Shown: positions 19,701 to 28,290, numbered from the stretch's first letter. The stretch: DNA of 64,000 nucleotides from Cytophagaceae bacterium UBA7467 (GCA_002479785.1 DLPD01000029.1:121169-185168); one strand, 5' to 3'. A program made the numbers and translations. Notes: generated by a model not told the origin, from the letters alone.

Positions 19701-20037
19701 CACCTGTAGACCAAAACTTCTTCCCAACAATCCCTGCCTTCACCGTAATATCCTCAAACTTCATCGCCCCCTTATTCAAATACAGTTTATTGTCTTCGAA
19801 ATTAGAAGTCACAAAAAGATCCGATAAACCATCATTATTCACATCGCCTATTGCCACGCCACCTCCATTATAGAAGTTGCGGTAATTAAAGATGTTGAAC
19901 TCTTTTTTCTCTAAACTGCGGTTCACAAAATCAATACCCGTTTGCTCAGCAGACAACTCTTCAAATAGGGTATCCTCCTTTTTTGAACAAGAAAAAAGAG
20001 AAAGAGAAATAAGGAAAAATAAAGCGTAATTTTTCAT
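16738..20037 (-). CDS. ASPIC/UnbV FG-GAP repeat lipoprotein, UnbV-A
   Basis: 1,099 residues. Signal peptide with lipobox LFSC, Cys17, followed by SKKED, resembling the lysine-acidic export signal of surface lipoproteins in Bacteroidota. FG-GAP repeats fill residues about 50-500 (DVNNDGLSD, DVNGDGLMD, DYDRDGDLD, DLDNDGDLD). An ASPIC/UnbV domain lies at about 520-585 (GIGARVTVYQKGG, PNRGFQSS, DSLQVVWPND), and a second propeller follows to the C-terminus. First gene after SusD, but separated from it by a terminator and carrying its own TAnnTTTG box (20063-20070), so it can be transcribed independently. Function unknown. Confidence 0.88.
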   Translation of the reverse strand: MKNYALFFLISLSLFSCSKKEDTLFEELSAEQTGIDFVNRSLEKKEFNIFNYRNFYNGGGVAIGDVNNDGLSDLFVTSNFEDNKLYLNKGAMKFEDITVKAGIVGKKFWSTGVTFADVNGDGLMDIYVCNSGSRDQRGNQLYINQGIKGGVPTYKDQAKEAGLEDGGFSTHAAFFDYDRDGDLDMYLLNNSFTPIDKLGYTNLREERDKLGGDKLFRNDSKDGKELHFTDVSEAAGIYGSLIGFGLGITIGDVNNDNWPDIYISNDFYERDYLYINQKNGTFKEDLENEMPHISLSSMGADMADLNDDGYMDIFVTDMLPGDDRRLKTTSVFEGYNLVELKKKRGFWHQYMRNNLQLNNGDGTFSEVGQLAGVHATDWSWGALIFDMDNDGKKDIFVANGIAKDLTDQDFVDFLGDRNTMQQMLDGKKFDYKEFTDKISSVPIPNYAFKNEGDLKFSNQVKSWGLEGPGFSNGSAYGDLDNDGDLDLVVNNVNAPLSVYKNKTNEKLKNHYLTVHLKGTDRNLNGIGARVTVYQKGGFKVLQQMPNRGFQSSSDHQMVFGLGANGAIDSLQVVWPNDKIETIKSVKADQIITLKQENAKEIFHFFEAKQTPIFADVTSGLLDYLHVESMFNDYDRDVLLKQKYSTQGPALAVGDVNGDGLDDIYLGGAAGQIKQLFVQKPGGKFVNSPQADFSLDQTTENTDAVFFDADKDGDLDLFVVTGSNEFAENAPELHDLLYLNDGKGNLKRDIRFPMIYENGSSVSAADYDKDGDIDLFVGTRMVNAKYGQSAQSNLFINDGTGGFKNQSKRYMPQVTELGMVTDSEWSDVNGDGYVDLLVTQDWGPVVVFKNERGRKLTKQEPIAGSEGLWSCIKPADIDGDGDMDFVLGNFGLNSKIKASAEKPAFLHVGDFDKNGVVEQIISCVTEDGNTYPMVLKGEMQRALPMIKKKFIKYKDYANKTVEDLFTEEQREGGLVRQITTTESSFMINDGKGNFSLQALPYQAQFSPIRGIQAGDFNKDGKLDILLAGNFFDSLPEWGRFDANYGLLLEGQGKGKFAVKLSKQTGFKTLGQVRNMALAKGGKSSYVVLAKNNDKAQVFKF

Positions 20038-20062
20038 GCGTAATGAGTGAATTTTTGCGATA

Positions 20063-20070
20063 CAAAAATA
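20063..20070 (-). promoter_or_regulatory. -7 promoter box for the UnbV-A operon
   Basis: Reads TATTTTTG on the minus strand, matching the Bacteroidota -7 consensus, 26 nt before the UnbV-A ATG. No good TTTG is seen 19-20 nt upstream, so this is supported only by the -7 box and by the terminator at 20108-20135 directly upstream. Confidence 0.45.
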
Positions 20071-20107
20071 CGAAATACGGGGGGCATATAAAACCTATAT
20101 AAAACAA

Positions 20108-20135
20108 AAAGGCAGAACCAAATGGTTCTGCCTTT
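20108..20135 (-). terminator. Intrinsic terminator after SusD-1
   Basis: Perfect 12-bp stem AAAGGCAGAACC / GGTTCTGCCTTT with loop AAAT. On the minus strand it lies 19 nt after the SusD stop and is followed by a T-rich tract (TTTGTTTT), closing the SusC-SusD transcript. Confidence 0.86.
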
Positions 20136-20153
20136 CTATCAAAAACCTACAGA

Positions 20154-21623
20154 TTAATATCCTGGGTTTTGAGTCAATAATGGGTTAGCATCACGACGAG
20201 GTTGTGGAATTGGGAACAATTCACGAGTCTTATCTGTAACGTTCATAAACTTACGAGCTACAGAGAATTTACCGAAACGAATTAAGTCGTTACGTCTCCA
20301 TCCTTCCCATGCTAATTCACGACCACGCTCTGCTAAGATATCATCAGCAGTGATAGCAGTCAATGGAGCAACTCCAGAACGTGTACGGATAGCGTTAACG
20401 TCTGTTAATGCTTGCGCTGTATTTCCTAAACGGAATGCAGCTTCAGCACGCATTAAGATAACGTCAGCTAAACGTAAGAATACGTAGTCATTTGATTGAT
20501 CACCGTTCGGGTTGTTCTTTTGGATCTCATATTTCTGAGAACGGATACCAGCTACTTGGTAAACTGCATCTGCATCAGTCATTTGATCTTTTTCCCAATC
20601 CGCAACGAATGCTAAATCAGCACCTTTTGCATCTTTCAACTTAGCTCCAGAAGCAGCATATTGCTGTCCTTTAATCCACATTGCACCACGTAAGTCACCA
20701 GACTCAAATGAGTTGTAGAAATCAGCTAATGTACAGAAACCATTCCAAGGAGAGTTACCTAAACCATATGTTTGTTGGTTAGCATAGTGTAACGTTCTCA
20801 TTTGGAAGTTCATACCACCCGCTTTGAATGAATCAAATGGGATAGCGAAGATGTTCTCGTTTGAACCTTGGTTTTGAACGATAAAGTTTGACAAAGTAGA
20901 AGAAGATAATGACCAGTTGTTCGAAGATTTAATTACTTGATCAGCTGTATCATACGCCTTTTGCCACTCAGCAGCTCCTTTGTACACACCTGCATTCAAG
21001 TATACTTTCGCTAACAATGCTTTAGCAGCATCTTGAGTCATACGAGAGTAAGCCTTACCAGTAGGTAGGTTAGGTATAGCTGAAGTTAATTCAGACACGA
21101 TAAAGTTGTACACTTCAGCACGAGGCTTAGTCGCAGCAGATGATTTGTTATCTGTTACGATAGGTACATTACCGAACGCATCCACCGCCATGAAGTAATA
21201 GATAGCACGTACTGCGCGTAACTCATCTACCGCTTTTTGGTTAGAAGCAACCACTGGGATCAATTGGTTCACCTGAGAGATGTTACCAAAAATGAATCCC
21301 CACATACCGTTGATAGGACCGTGTTGTGGAGTCCAAGTGTGGCGAGAATACGCCAACCAGTCACCACCATCATACCAGTCACCACCACGTGTCGGAACAA
21401 TTAACTCATCCGAAGTAGCTTCACTAGGATTGAACCAATCCCAAGTGATACCACGAAGACCGCCATAAGCTGGTCCTAAGGCCGCAGCAATTTGAGCATC
21501 CGTTTTCAAGAATTGATCCGCTGGGATCGAATCGTAAACTGGCTCAGTTAAATCTGTACAAGACGATAGGGCTAACGAAGCGAAAACACCTACTGAAAGT
21601 ACCTTATAGATATATTTTTTCAT
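20154..21623 (-). CDS. RagB/SusD family nutrient-uptake lipoprotein, SusD-1
   Basis: 489 residues; lipoprotein signal ending ALSSC (Cys22). SusD-fold features: helical TPR-like N-terminal part with ELRAVRAIYYFMAVDAFG, and the C-terminal family signature with RLADVILMRAEAAFRLGN, VNAIRTRSGV, ERGRELAWEGWRRNDLIRFGKF and the LFPIPQ motif followed by a terminal LTQNPGY. SusD proteins form the lid on a SusC barrel and bind the incoming glycan or peptide. It is encoded 55 nt downstream of its SusC. Substrate not deducible. Confidence 0.94.
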   Translation of the reverse strand: MKKYIYKVLSVGVFASLALSSCTDLTEPVYDSIPADQFLKTDAQIAAALGPAYGGLRGITWDWFNPSEATSDELIVPTRGGDWYDGGDWLAYSRHTWTPQHGPINGMWGFIFGNISQVNQLIPVVASNQKAVDELRAVRAIYYFMAVDAFGNVPIVTDNKSSAATKPRAEVYNFIVSELTSAIPNLPTGKAYSRMTQDAAKALLAKVYLNAGVYKGAAEWQKAYDTADQVIKSSNNWSLSSSTLSNFIVQNQGSNENIFAIPFDSFKAGGMNFQMRTLHYANQQTYGLGNSPWNGFCTLADFYNSFESGDLRGAMWIKGQQYAASGAKLKDAKGADLAFVADWEKDQMTDADAVYQVAGIRSQKYEIQKNNPNGDQSNDYVFLRLADVILMRAEAAFRLGNTAQALTDVNAIRTRSGVAPLTAITADDILAERGRELAWEGWRRNDLIRFGKFSVARKFMNVTDKTRELFPIPQPRRDANPLLTQNPGY

Positions 21624-21647
21624 TTTTTTAATTATTTTATTAATTAA

Positions 21648-21678
21648 GTTATATAACTAATAGTGTGGCTATTATGTT
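21648..21678 (-). promoter_or_regulatory. Conserved SusC-SusD intergenic element, copy 1
   Basis: 31 nt immediately after the SusC-1 stop codon, containing the palindrome GTTATATAAC and the block CCACACT (minus-strand reading). An ungapped copy follows the SusC-2 stop at 52540-52570 with 27 of 31 identical bases. It ends 24 nt before the SusD ATG. Preserved noncoding sequence at the same place in two diverged pairs suggests an RNA-level role (processing, stability or SusD translation); the role itself is inferred. Confidence 0.6.
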
Positions 21679-24675
21679 TTAGAAAGACAAGTTAATACCC
21701 GCAGTAAATGCACGAGTTTTGTAATATGTCTCACGAACATCGATACCCGGAGCAGCTGAACCAATAGCTAAGTTTTGGCTAACTTCTGGATCAACACCAG
21801 TGTAGTTAGTGAACAACAATAAGTTGTTACCTGCTACATAAATACGAGCTCTTTTGAATACTCCTTTAACTGGTAAAGTATAACCTAAAGATGCGTTGTT
21901 TAAACGGATGTGATCACCTGATTCTACATAGTAATCCATAGGGATTGTACGCTCATCATTGATTACTGATGTTAAAGCAGATTTCAATGCATTCGACTCA
22001 GCGATACGTCCATCTTGACGACCTAATAATAGGTTATTCGTATTTACGATTTTAGCACCTGCGTTTCCAGTGAATTGGAATTGTAAATCAAATGCCTTGT
22101 AACGTACGTTTGTAGTTAAACCACCTACGAATGTAGGGTTAGGATTTCCTAAATAAGTACGGTCTTTAGCGTTAGGATCTACTGTACCATCACCATTAAG
22201 GTCTTGGAACACATATTTTCCATTTTCAATTTTAGCCACTTTCGCTCCGTAGAATACACCTACTGGTTGACCAGCTTGTAAAACAGAGAAGTTTACAGCA
22301 GAAGTACCACGGATGTAGCTACCTAAAGAAGTAGATAAGAATACTTGGTCAGCAGCTGCGAACTCGTCATTTTTCAATGAGATTAATTCGTTTTGGTTGA
22401 ATGAACCAGCGAATGTAGAGCTAATAGACCAATCTTGCGTATCTAACCATTGGTAAGTAGCAGAGATTTCAATACCACGGTTTTGCATCGAACCAATGTT
22501 CGCTAAGATAGTTGGATATACATATCCTTTTTCTTGTGGAGCATTAACTGTGTATAATAAATCTTTTGTTTGACGAGTATACCAGTCTAATGAACCAGTT
22601 AATTTACCTTTTAAGATAGAGAAGTCAATACCAGCACCGTAGTTTTCGTTAACCTCCCACTTCAAGTTAGGGTTAGGGTTAGATTGGATAGCGTATGCAG
22701 GTAAGAAGTCATCAGCTGAACCATCATAGTAAGATCCTGATGGACCGTAGAATGATTTAGATAACAACGGACGAATACCTTCCGAGTTACCCGTTCTACC
22801 CCAAGAAACACGAAGTTTCAAGTTGTCGATTGTCGTATTTCCTTTCAAGAATGCTTCTTCAGATAAAGACCAACCCACTGAAACAGATGGGAATAAACCC
22901 CATTTATTGTTATCACCGAATTTAGTCGAACCATCACGACGCATATTAACTGTTGCGAAATACTTGTTCATTAACGAGTATTGAGCACGAGCTAAGAAAG
23001 AAACCAATTTGTATTCGTTTTTGTATGAATACAATAAGGAAGGATTCGTACGAATACCTAAACCAGAACCAATGTTATCAGCACCAAACGCATCTGTTAA
23101 GAAGTTGTTGTTAGAAGCACCGAAACCGTCGTTAACAACGTCTTGGTAAGTATAACCACCTAATAATGTCAAAGTAGACACATCACTTAACTTCTTAGTC
23201 CAGTTTAAAGTTGCTTCTAATTGCTTATCAGTAACTGCATTCAATGAACGAGAAGCAGAATTACCACCTACAGTTGATAATAAGTTACCTGGAGTAGAAG
23301 AAGCGAAATAAGCATTGTTTGCTGTTTGTGTACGCAATGTTCCTGAAATGTTGAATACTAAACCATCAAGAATAGTATAACCTGCAGATGCATTGAACAA
23401 GAAATCTTGTAGACGTTGTGTGTTAGATTTCTTCTCTAAAGCCGCTAATGGGTTAAAGTTCGCAAATGTACCTGGTAATTGGAAGTAATTTCCATTCGCA
23501 GCATACACTGGATCTGTCGGACGCATGTTCATAGCAAAACCTACAGCACGGTTATCAGAGAATGTACCGTTCGTTTGCATTGCAGACATGTTGAATTTCA
23601 TTACCAATTTGCCATCTAAAGCTTTAGCATCTAAATTCAAACGACCTGTTAAACGATCTTTACCAGAACCGATTAACGTACCTTTTTGATCTAAATAACC
23701 AACTGAAGCACGGTAAGATAAGTTTTCAGAACCACCTGAAACACCTACGTTGTGGTTTTGAGAAACCGCAGTACGTGTAATAACGTCTAACCAATCTGTG
23801 TTAGCACCGTTGTCATCAAATGTTTGCTTGTATTTCGCAGCAGCAGCACGGAATTCAGCAGCATTTAATAACGCAGGACGTTGAGAGATAGTCTCAGCAC
23901 CTACGTAAGCTGAATAATCAACTGTAGGAGCACCTGACTTACCACGTTTAGTGTTGATTAAGATAACACCATTTGCACCACGAGAACCGTAGATAGCTGC
24001 AGAAGATGCATCACGTAACACGTCCATAGATAAGATATCTTCTGGAGCAACGTTTTCGATAGGAGCACCAATCACACCGTCGATTACGTATAATGGCTCA
24101 GAACCTGCGTTCAATGAACCTGTACCACGTAAACGTACAGTAGGACGAGCGTTAGGATCACCAGAAGACTGAGTAATCACTAAACCAGCCACTTTACCTT
24201 GAGCAGCAGCTAATGGGTTAGTTACCACACCCGCGTTGAATTCACGAGATCCTAAACTTGTTACAGTTCCTGAAATCTCTTTTCTCTTTTGGGTACCATA
24301 ACCTACTACCACAACCTCTTCTAAAGATTGGTTATCAGCAGCTAAAGAAACGTTAACTACAGAACCTGTAGCTTTAACTTCTTTTTTTGAATAACCTACA
24401 AAAGAAAATACTAAAGTGCTACCACTTGCTGCATTTACTTTGTAAGTACCGTTAATGTCAGTTTGAGCACCTTTAGTAGTACCTTTAACTGTAACAGAAA
24501 CACCAGGAATAGCTGAACCGTCTTTTGAGTCGGTTACTTTCCCTGAAACCACATCTTGGGCGAAAGCACCCAAGGAAATTACTAGTGCTACAGCAACACT
24601 AAAAGCTTGCTTGAAGCCTAGGTTACTAACACCTGATCGCACAAGGCGACCCACTCTTTTGTAAGAATGAATCAT
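21679..24675 (-). CDS. SusC/RagA family TonB-linked outer-membrane protein, SusC-1
   Basis: 998-residue barrel transporter. Order: an extended signal region ending GAFAQ (about residue 40), carboxypeptidase-like regulatory domain (about 41-125), TonB-box-like EEVVVVGYGTQKRKEISG, plug with the SusC signature (PLYVIDGVIG; SAAIYGSRGANGVILINTKRG), and a 22-strand-type barrel ending FTAGINLSF. Takes up large substrates captured by SusD. A 493-nt non-coding region precedes it. Substrate unknown; the association with ASPIC/UnbV lipoproteins instead of glycoside hydrolases argues against a standard polysaccharide utilisation locus. Confidence 0.95.
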   Translation of the reverse strand: MIHSYKRVGRLVRSGVSNLGFKQAFSVAVALVISLGAFAQDVVSGKVTDSKDGSAIPGVSVTVKGTTKGAQTDINGTYKVNAASGSTLVFSFVGYSKKEVKATGSVVNVSLAADNQSLEEVVVVGYGTQKRKEISGTVTSLGSREFNAGVVTNPLAAAQGKVAGLVITQSSGDPNARPTVRLRGTGSLNAGSEPLYVIDGVIGAPIENVAPEDILSMDVLRDASSAAIYGSRGANGVILINTKRGKSGAPTVDYSAYVGAETISQRPALLNAAEFRAAAAKYKQTFDDNGANTDWLDVITRTAVSQNHNVGVSGGSENLSYRASVGYLDQKGTLIGSGKDRLTGRLNLDAKALDGKLVMKFNMSAMQTNGTFSDNRAVGFAMNMRPTDPVYAANGNYFQLPGTFANFNPLAALEKKSNTQRLQDFLFNASAGYTILDGLVFNISGTLRTQTANNAYFASSTPGNLLSTVGGNSASRSLNAVTDKQLEATLNWTKKLSDVSTLTLLGGYTYQDVVNDGFGASNNNFLTDAFGADNIGSGLGIRTNPSLLYSYKNEYKLVSFLARAQYSLMNKYFATVNMRRDGSTKFGDNNKWGLFPSVSVGWSLSEEAFLKGNTTIDNLKLRVSWGRTGNSEGIRPLLSKSFYGPSGSYYDGSADDFLPAYAIQSNPNPNLKWEVNENYGAGIDFSILKGKLTGSLDWYTRQTKDLLYTVNAPQEKGYVYPTILANIGSMQNRGIEISATYQWLDTQDWSISSTFAGSFNQNELISLKNDEFAAADQVFLSTSLGSYIRGTSAVNFSVLQAGQPVGVFYGAKVAKIENGKYVFQDLNGDGTVDPNAKDRTYLGNPNPTFVGGLTTNVRYKAFDLQFQFTGNAGAKIVNTNNLLLGRQDGRIAESNALKSALTSVINDERTIPMDYYVESGDHIRLNNASLGYTLPVKGVFKRARIYVAGNNLLLFTNYTGVDPEVSQNLAIGSAAPGIDVRETYYKTRAFTAGINLSF

Positions 24676-25168
24676 AAGTGAAAAATTAAGGGTTAAAAAT
24701 GATTAATGATTCTTGTTGGTCTTGTTGTTATTCCTTATATATAAAGAAGACTGATGTTCAGCTGGCAGAAGCCATTTGAAATGCCCATGTAATCGTTTAC
24801 ATAACAAGACTAATTTCAAAACCGACACAAAAAAAGTAAGAATAAATTGAATAAAAAAATGAAATTAGATAAAGAATCGATGAGTTGGTGGAAATAAATT
24901 GTACAAAAGTTAGAATTTCTTGAAAACTAGCACAGTGTAGGACAGAATCTGAAAATAATCTAATTGTAAGCTAATTCTAATTAAAGACCCTATTTTGAAT
25001 TCAAATTAGATACAAAACCGCCAAAACAGCTTCAAATCGATTGTATTTTTTCAATAGAAATTTTTTTCAAAAAAAAATCAGTTTTTTTTCGGTAATCTAA
25101 TACCAAAAATAATTTAGGATAAAATTAGAATAGTACAATAAAAACAGTGCTATACTGTTGTCTTTAAC
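24676..25168. other. Long AT-rich intergenic region upstream of SusC-1
   Basis: 493 nt with no credible ORF. It is strongly AT-rich with several A/T tracts. One TATTTTTG box on the minus strand (25104-25111) could be a -7 element, which would give a leader of about 420 nt, but no matching TTTG is present at the expected distance. I see no strong hairpin or known riboswitch in it. Confidence 0.5.
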
Positions 25169-25393
25169 TCAAGGTACCGGATCGTGACCACTTCCACCCC
25201 AGGGATGACAACTGCTTACACGCTTTATGGTGAGGCGCAACCCCTGGATCAATCCATGTTTTCGAAGTGCCTGTTTGGCATATTCAGAACAAGTAGGTGT
25301 GTAGCGGCAAGAAGGGGGTAAAAAAGGGGAAATTGCCCCTTGGTAAAAGCGGATTAGAAGAAGAAAAAAGAAAACAAAAATCCGCTGTAACAT
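25169..25393 (-). CDS. yidD: Membrane protein insertion efficiency factor YidD
   Basis: 74 residues with the family signature: an N-terminal amphipathic/hydrophobic helix, then RFYQGAISPFLPPSCRYTPTCSEYAKQA with the paired cysteines, and CHPWGGSGHDPVP at the C-terminus. YidD helps YidC-dependent insertion at the inner membrane. Its usual neighbours rnpA and yidC are not adjacent, which is common in Bacteroidota. Transcribed divergently from the serine hydrolase. Confidence 0.94.
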   Translation of the reverse strand: MLQRIFVFFFLLLIRFYQGAISPFLPPSCRYTPTCSEYAKQALRKHGLIQGLRLTIKRVSSCHPWGGSGHDPVP

Positions 25394-25463
25394 AGGGTTT
25401 GAATTAAAGCCTTTTCTGATTAAATTGCTTTAAAATTAACAAATACAATTCGCAATTTCGTAT

Positions 25464-26690
25464 ATGAATCGCAGGTCTTTCGCACTCAGTATTTTAGCAA
25501 CCTTATTTTGCATGGCCTCCTGCAATAACATTCCTGGACATTTATTCACCAAAAATAGTACTGTTGAAAAGCGAAATGATAGCATAGCGAGTTTGTTTGA
25601 CCCTAAAGTAGCCGCACAAAAAGCCATTAAATTAGACACCTTCTTTAAAACCCTGCAAAAGAAAACAGGCTTTAATGGAACGGTTCTCGTTGCTCAGTAT
25701 GGAAAGATCATCTATAAAAGAGCCTTTGGGATTGCGAATAACTTCACTAAAGCGCAATTAAATACCCGCACCCCCTTTCAACTAGCCTCCGTATCCAAGC
25801 AATTCACCGCTGTTTCGATTTTGCAATTAATGGAACAGGGGAAATTAAAGTTAGACGATCGTGTTGAACAACATATTCCAGGATTCCCATACGATTCCAG
25901 CATCACTATTCGCAGTTTATTGACACACAAATCAGGCCTTCCTAACTATGCCTATTGTTTGGACAAATACTACGATAAAAAAAGCCCGTTAACTAATGCT
26001 AAAGTGGTGGAACTTTTTAATAAAATCAAACCAGGCATCGACTACCACCCTAATCGCCAATTTCATTACAACAATACCAATTATATCTTGTTAGCTTATA
26101 TCGTAGAGCGCATCAGTGGGAAAGGCTTTAGAGAATATGTGAAAGAAAACATCTTCACGCCAGCAGGAATGACGGAATCGTTCGTTTATGATCCCCAACA
26201 TCCTGAATTATTGAAAAAATCAGCCACTGGTTATCAGCCTAAGCGCTCAGGACTTGCCGTCGTAGGCTTTGACCATTTAGATGGAGTTACGGGGGACAAA
26301 GGAATCTATTCCACCGTAGAGGACATGTTTCTCTGGGATCAGGCATTGAATTCCGAAACTGTCGTTAAACTGAGCTCTTTAGCAGAAGCATTTACACCTC
26401 AACATACGAAGCCTAAAGTACTAACTACAAATTACGGCTTGGGCTGGCGACTAAAGCAATTAGAAAATGGTGAATGGCTCACCTACCACACAGGCTGGTG
26501 GCACGGATTTAAAAACTATTATTTACACAATCAAAAAGATAATTCGGCTATCATCATTTTAGGTAATATGGCGAATCATTCGTTGGCCAAAGTCAATATC
26601 GTTCAATCCATCTTGTATCCTGAGAAGGCAAAATATTTCTTAAAAGGAGAAAATCTCCCAGCGGAAAGCGAAGCCTCAGGAGGCAATTAA
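25464..26690 (+). CDS. Serine hydrolase, beta-lactamase/PBP4-like family (lipoprotein)
   Basis: 408 residues; lipobox CMASC gives Cys20, so probably a periplasm-facing lipoprotein. Class C beta-lactamase-like catalytic motifs: SVSK (nucleophile S109, K112), YNN (202-204) and a HTG triad in the segment YHTGWWHGF. Such proteins are D-amino-acid peptidases, esterases or beta-lactamases; the sequence does not separate these. The next gene starts 11 nt later and is likely cotranscribed. Confidence 0.9.
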   Translation: MNRRSFALSILATLFCMASCNNIPGHLFTKNSTVEKRNDSIASLFDPKVAAQKAIKLDTFFKTLQKKTGFNGTVLVAQYGKIIYKRAFGIANNFTKAQLNTRTPFQLASVSKQFTAVSILQLMEQGKLKLDDRVEQHIPGFPYDSSITIRSLLTHKSGLPNYAYCLDKYYDKKSPLTNAKVVELFNKIKPGIDYHPNRQFHYNNTNYILLAYIVERISGKGFREYVKENIFTPAGMTESFVYDPQHPELLKKSATGYQPKRSGLAVVGFDHLDGVTGDKGIYSTVEDMFLWDQALNSETVVKLSSLAEAFTPQHTKPKVLTTNYGLGWRLKQLENGEWLTYHTGWWHGFKNYYLHNQKDNSAIIILGNMANHSLAKVNIVQSILYPEKAKYFLKGENLPAESEASGGN

Positions 26691-26701
26691 TTTAACAAAC
26701 C

Positions 26702-27226
26702 ATGAAAAACGTATTTCTTGCCCTATTTTGCCTTATTGGCACCACCGTATTTGCTCAATCAGAAGACGAGGGCATCAAATCTGCCATCAACGCTTACACG
26801 GAAGGATTCACGAAAGGTGACACAGCTAGTCTTGGCCGTGCCTTCGCTAGCAATGCCCTATTAAGAAATTTGAATACTTCCACTGGAAAAATCGCTGACA
26901 TGCCTTTGCGCAAATTCATCGCGGGTATGCCAGTAGGAGGTGCTAAGGCATCTGGAGCTCTATTAAACTATTCGTATGCAGGTACTTCAGCTGTAGCGAC
27001 CGTAGAATTCAAGTTCGATGATTTCAAATACATCGACTTGTTAAGCCTACTGAAAACCAACGATGAGTGGAAAATCGTGTGCCGCGTATTTAGCCGCGTA
27101 GCTTTGGATGTAAATCTGGCGTCGGGTCAGGGTGCCAAAGTAGGCGCTTCGAAATCGACTCCAGCAAAAGCAGCTGCTCCTGTTAAGAAAGCGGTGGCGA
27201 AGCCGAAGGCGGATGATGGATGGTAA
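26702..27226 (+). CDS. Exported NTF2-like protein (putative lumazine-binding fold)
   Basis: 174 residues: Sec signal peptide ending VFAQ (about residue 19), then a single NTF2-like alpha+beta cone (about 22-140) with INAYTEGFTKGDTASLGRAFA at the start and WKIVCRVF near the end, as in the lumazine-binding-like group of SnoaL/NTF2 proteins. The last 35 residues form a low-complexity Ala/Lys/Pro tail, likely flexible. No catalytic residues can be assigned. Eleven nt downstream of the serine hydrolase; a large inverted repeat begins 4 nt after the stop. Confidence 0.78.
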   Translation: MKNVFLALFCLIGTTVFAQSEDEGIKSAINAYTEGFTKGDTASLGRAFASNALLRNLNTSTGKIADMPLRKFIAGMPVGGAKASGALLNYSYAGTSAVATVEFKFDDFKYIDLLSLLKTNDEWKIVCRVFSRVALDVNLASGQGAKVGASKSTPAKAAAPVKKAVAKPKADDGW

Positions 27227-27230
27227 TCAC

Positions 27231-27288
27231 TTGTAGTATCGTAGCCTAAAATGTTATTACCTAAATATTTTTGGCTACGATACTACAA
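27231..27288. repeat. Long inverted repeat A (possible terminator)
   Basis: Perfect 16-bp arms TTGTAGTATCGTAGCC (27231-27246) and GGCTACGATACTACAA (27273-27288). After one mismatch they continue for 5 more A-T pairs around a 14-nt loop. It directly follows the NTF2-like gene. It lacks a T run after the stem on the plus strand, so it is an unusual terminator; an mRNA-stabilising hairpin or remnant of a mobile repeat are alternatives. Confidence 0.6.
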
Positions 27289-27351
27289 ATAATCTCTAAA
27301 GCTCGTCTCAGCAAGAGATTAAAACTAAGATTAGAGAGAGCCCTAATTATA

Positions 27352-27419
27352 GGTAAATAAAAGACCCGAAGTCGAGTCTTTTCGACAGAAACAAGGAGGC
27401 TTCGGGTCTTTTATTTACC
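27352..27419. terminator. Long inverted repeat B, bidirectional terminator-like
   Basis: Perfect 20-bp arms GGTAAATAAAAGACCCGAAG (27352-27371) and its complement (27400-27419), with a 28-nt centre that itself contains a small hairpin (TCGAGTCTTTTCGA). The right arm contains the stop codon of the inositol oxygenase gene. Each arm contributes T/A-rich flanks, so it could end transcription from both directions. Confidence 0.65.
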
Positions 27420-28242
27420 AGAATATAGGCCCTTTACCTAGGTATTTCTCTGCAATAGGCTTATAATAACTTTTCAGCTCCTCATAATTAGGAACCACCG
27501 GGGATTTGGTATATAAATCATATTGATTGAAGTCGCGAATCCACTCGAGGTATTGAGCGTCTTTTTCATTCAATAAAGCTTTGTAGCTTCCGCCTGAATG
27601 CCATGGGTAGAATGAGTGATAGCGAATCATCACCATGCCAGCTTCTGGAATTTTATTGTCTTTGTGGTTTTTAAGTACTTGGTACAAATATTCATCATGA
27701 CCCCAAGCTAGGTGTACATTGTCTAAACCGCAGCCCGCTTCATATATTCCCAATTCAGTATTATAGCGTGGGTCTTGCATGTCAGGGTTTAAATCATTGA
27801 ATTCTGGATAGACGCAAGAATCAGGAAGTTTGCAGCCTACGACAAACACATCTCCCACTAAACCCCATTGTTCGGCTTGCGAAGTGCCGTCTTCGTCAGA
27901 GCCGAATAGGTACATTGCTTTGCCTAAATCATGAATCAAGCCTACTAATTGCATCCAATCAGGACGACCATCAGCACGGAGTCCTTCGGCAGATTGCAAA
28001 AGGTGAATGATGTTAGGTAAGTTTAAATCTGGATCGGAAACGTCGATAAGGGCGTTTAGACGTTCCATCATTTCCCATAGATCCATGGGACGTTCGAACG
28101 TGAGGTATTTAGCCTTCATGCGCTGAACATACGCATACGTCTGGCGAGAGCGCATCTTACGGTAATGTTCTTTTACGGCAGCGGTGATATCACCTTGTTC
28201 ATAATTTCTGAATTGCTCTTTTCCCTTTACAGGTGTTTCCAT
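27415..28242 (-). CDS. Inositol oxygenase
   Basis: 275 residues matching the myo-inositol oxygenase family (MIOX), a di-iron HD-fold enzyme that cleaves myo-inositol with O2 to D-glucuronate. Visible family blocks: DVSDPDLNLPNIIHLLQSAEGLR, WMQLVGLIHDLGK with the HD iron ligands, LDNVHLAWGHDEYLYQVLK, and MVMIRYHSFYPWHSGG. Length equals the eukaryotic enzymes. No glucuronate catabolic genes are adjacent; a nucleoside-type MFS gene is divergent 0.8 kb away. Cytoplasmic. The stop codon lies inside inverted repeat B. Confidence 0.93.
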   Translation of the reverse strand: METPVKGKEQFRNYEQGDITAAVKEHYRKMRSRQTYAYVQRMKAKYLTFERPMDLWEMMERLNALIDVSDPDLNLPNIIHLLQSAEGLRADGRPDWMQLVGLIHDLGKAMYLFGSDEDGTSQAEQWGLVGDVFVVGCKLPDSCVYPEFNDLNPDMQDPRYNTELGIYEAGCGLDNVHLAWGHDEYLYQVLKNHKDNKIPEAGMVMIRYHSFYPWHSGGSYKALLNEKDAQYLEWIRDFNQYDLYTKSPVVPNYEELKSYYKPIAEKYLGKGPIFW

Positions 28243-28290
28243 AGTCCTAGATTTTGGACCTAAATTACAAAAAGGCTACGGAAAATGAAA

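Noticed and set aside
13437..20037. Apparent tandem DNA repeats in the large minus-strand genes
   Set aside because: They are codons for repeated D-x-[DN]-x-DG-x-x-D calcium loops of FG-GAP/VCBS repeats, not a nucleotide-level repeat or CRISPR.
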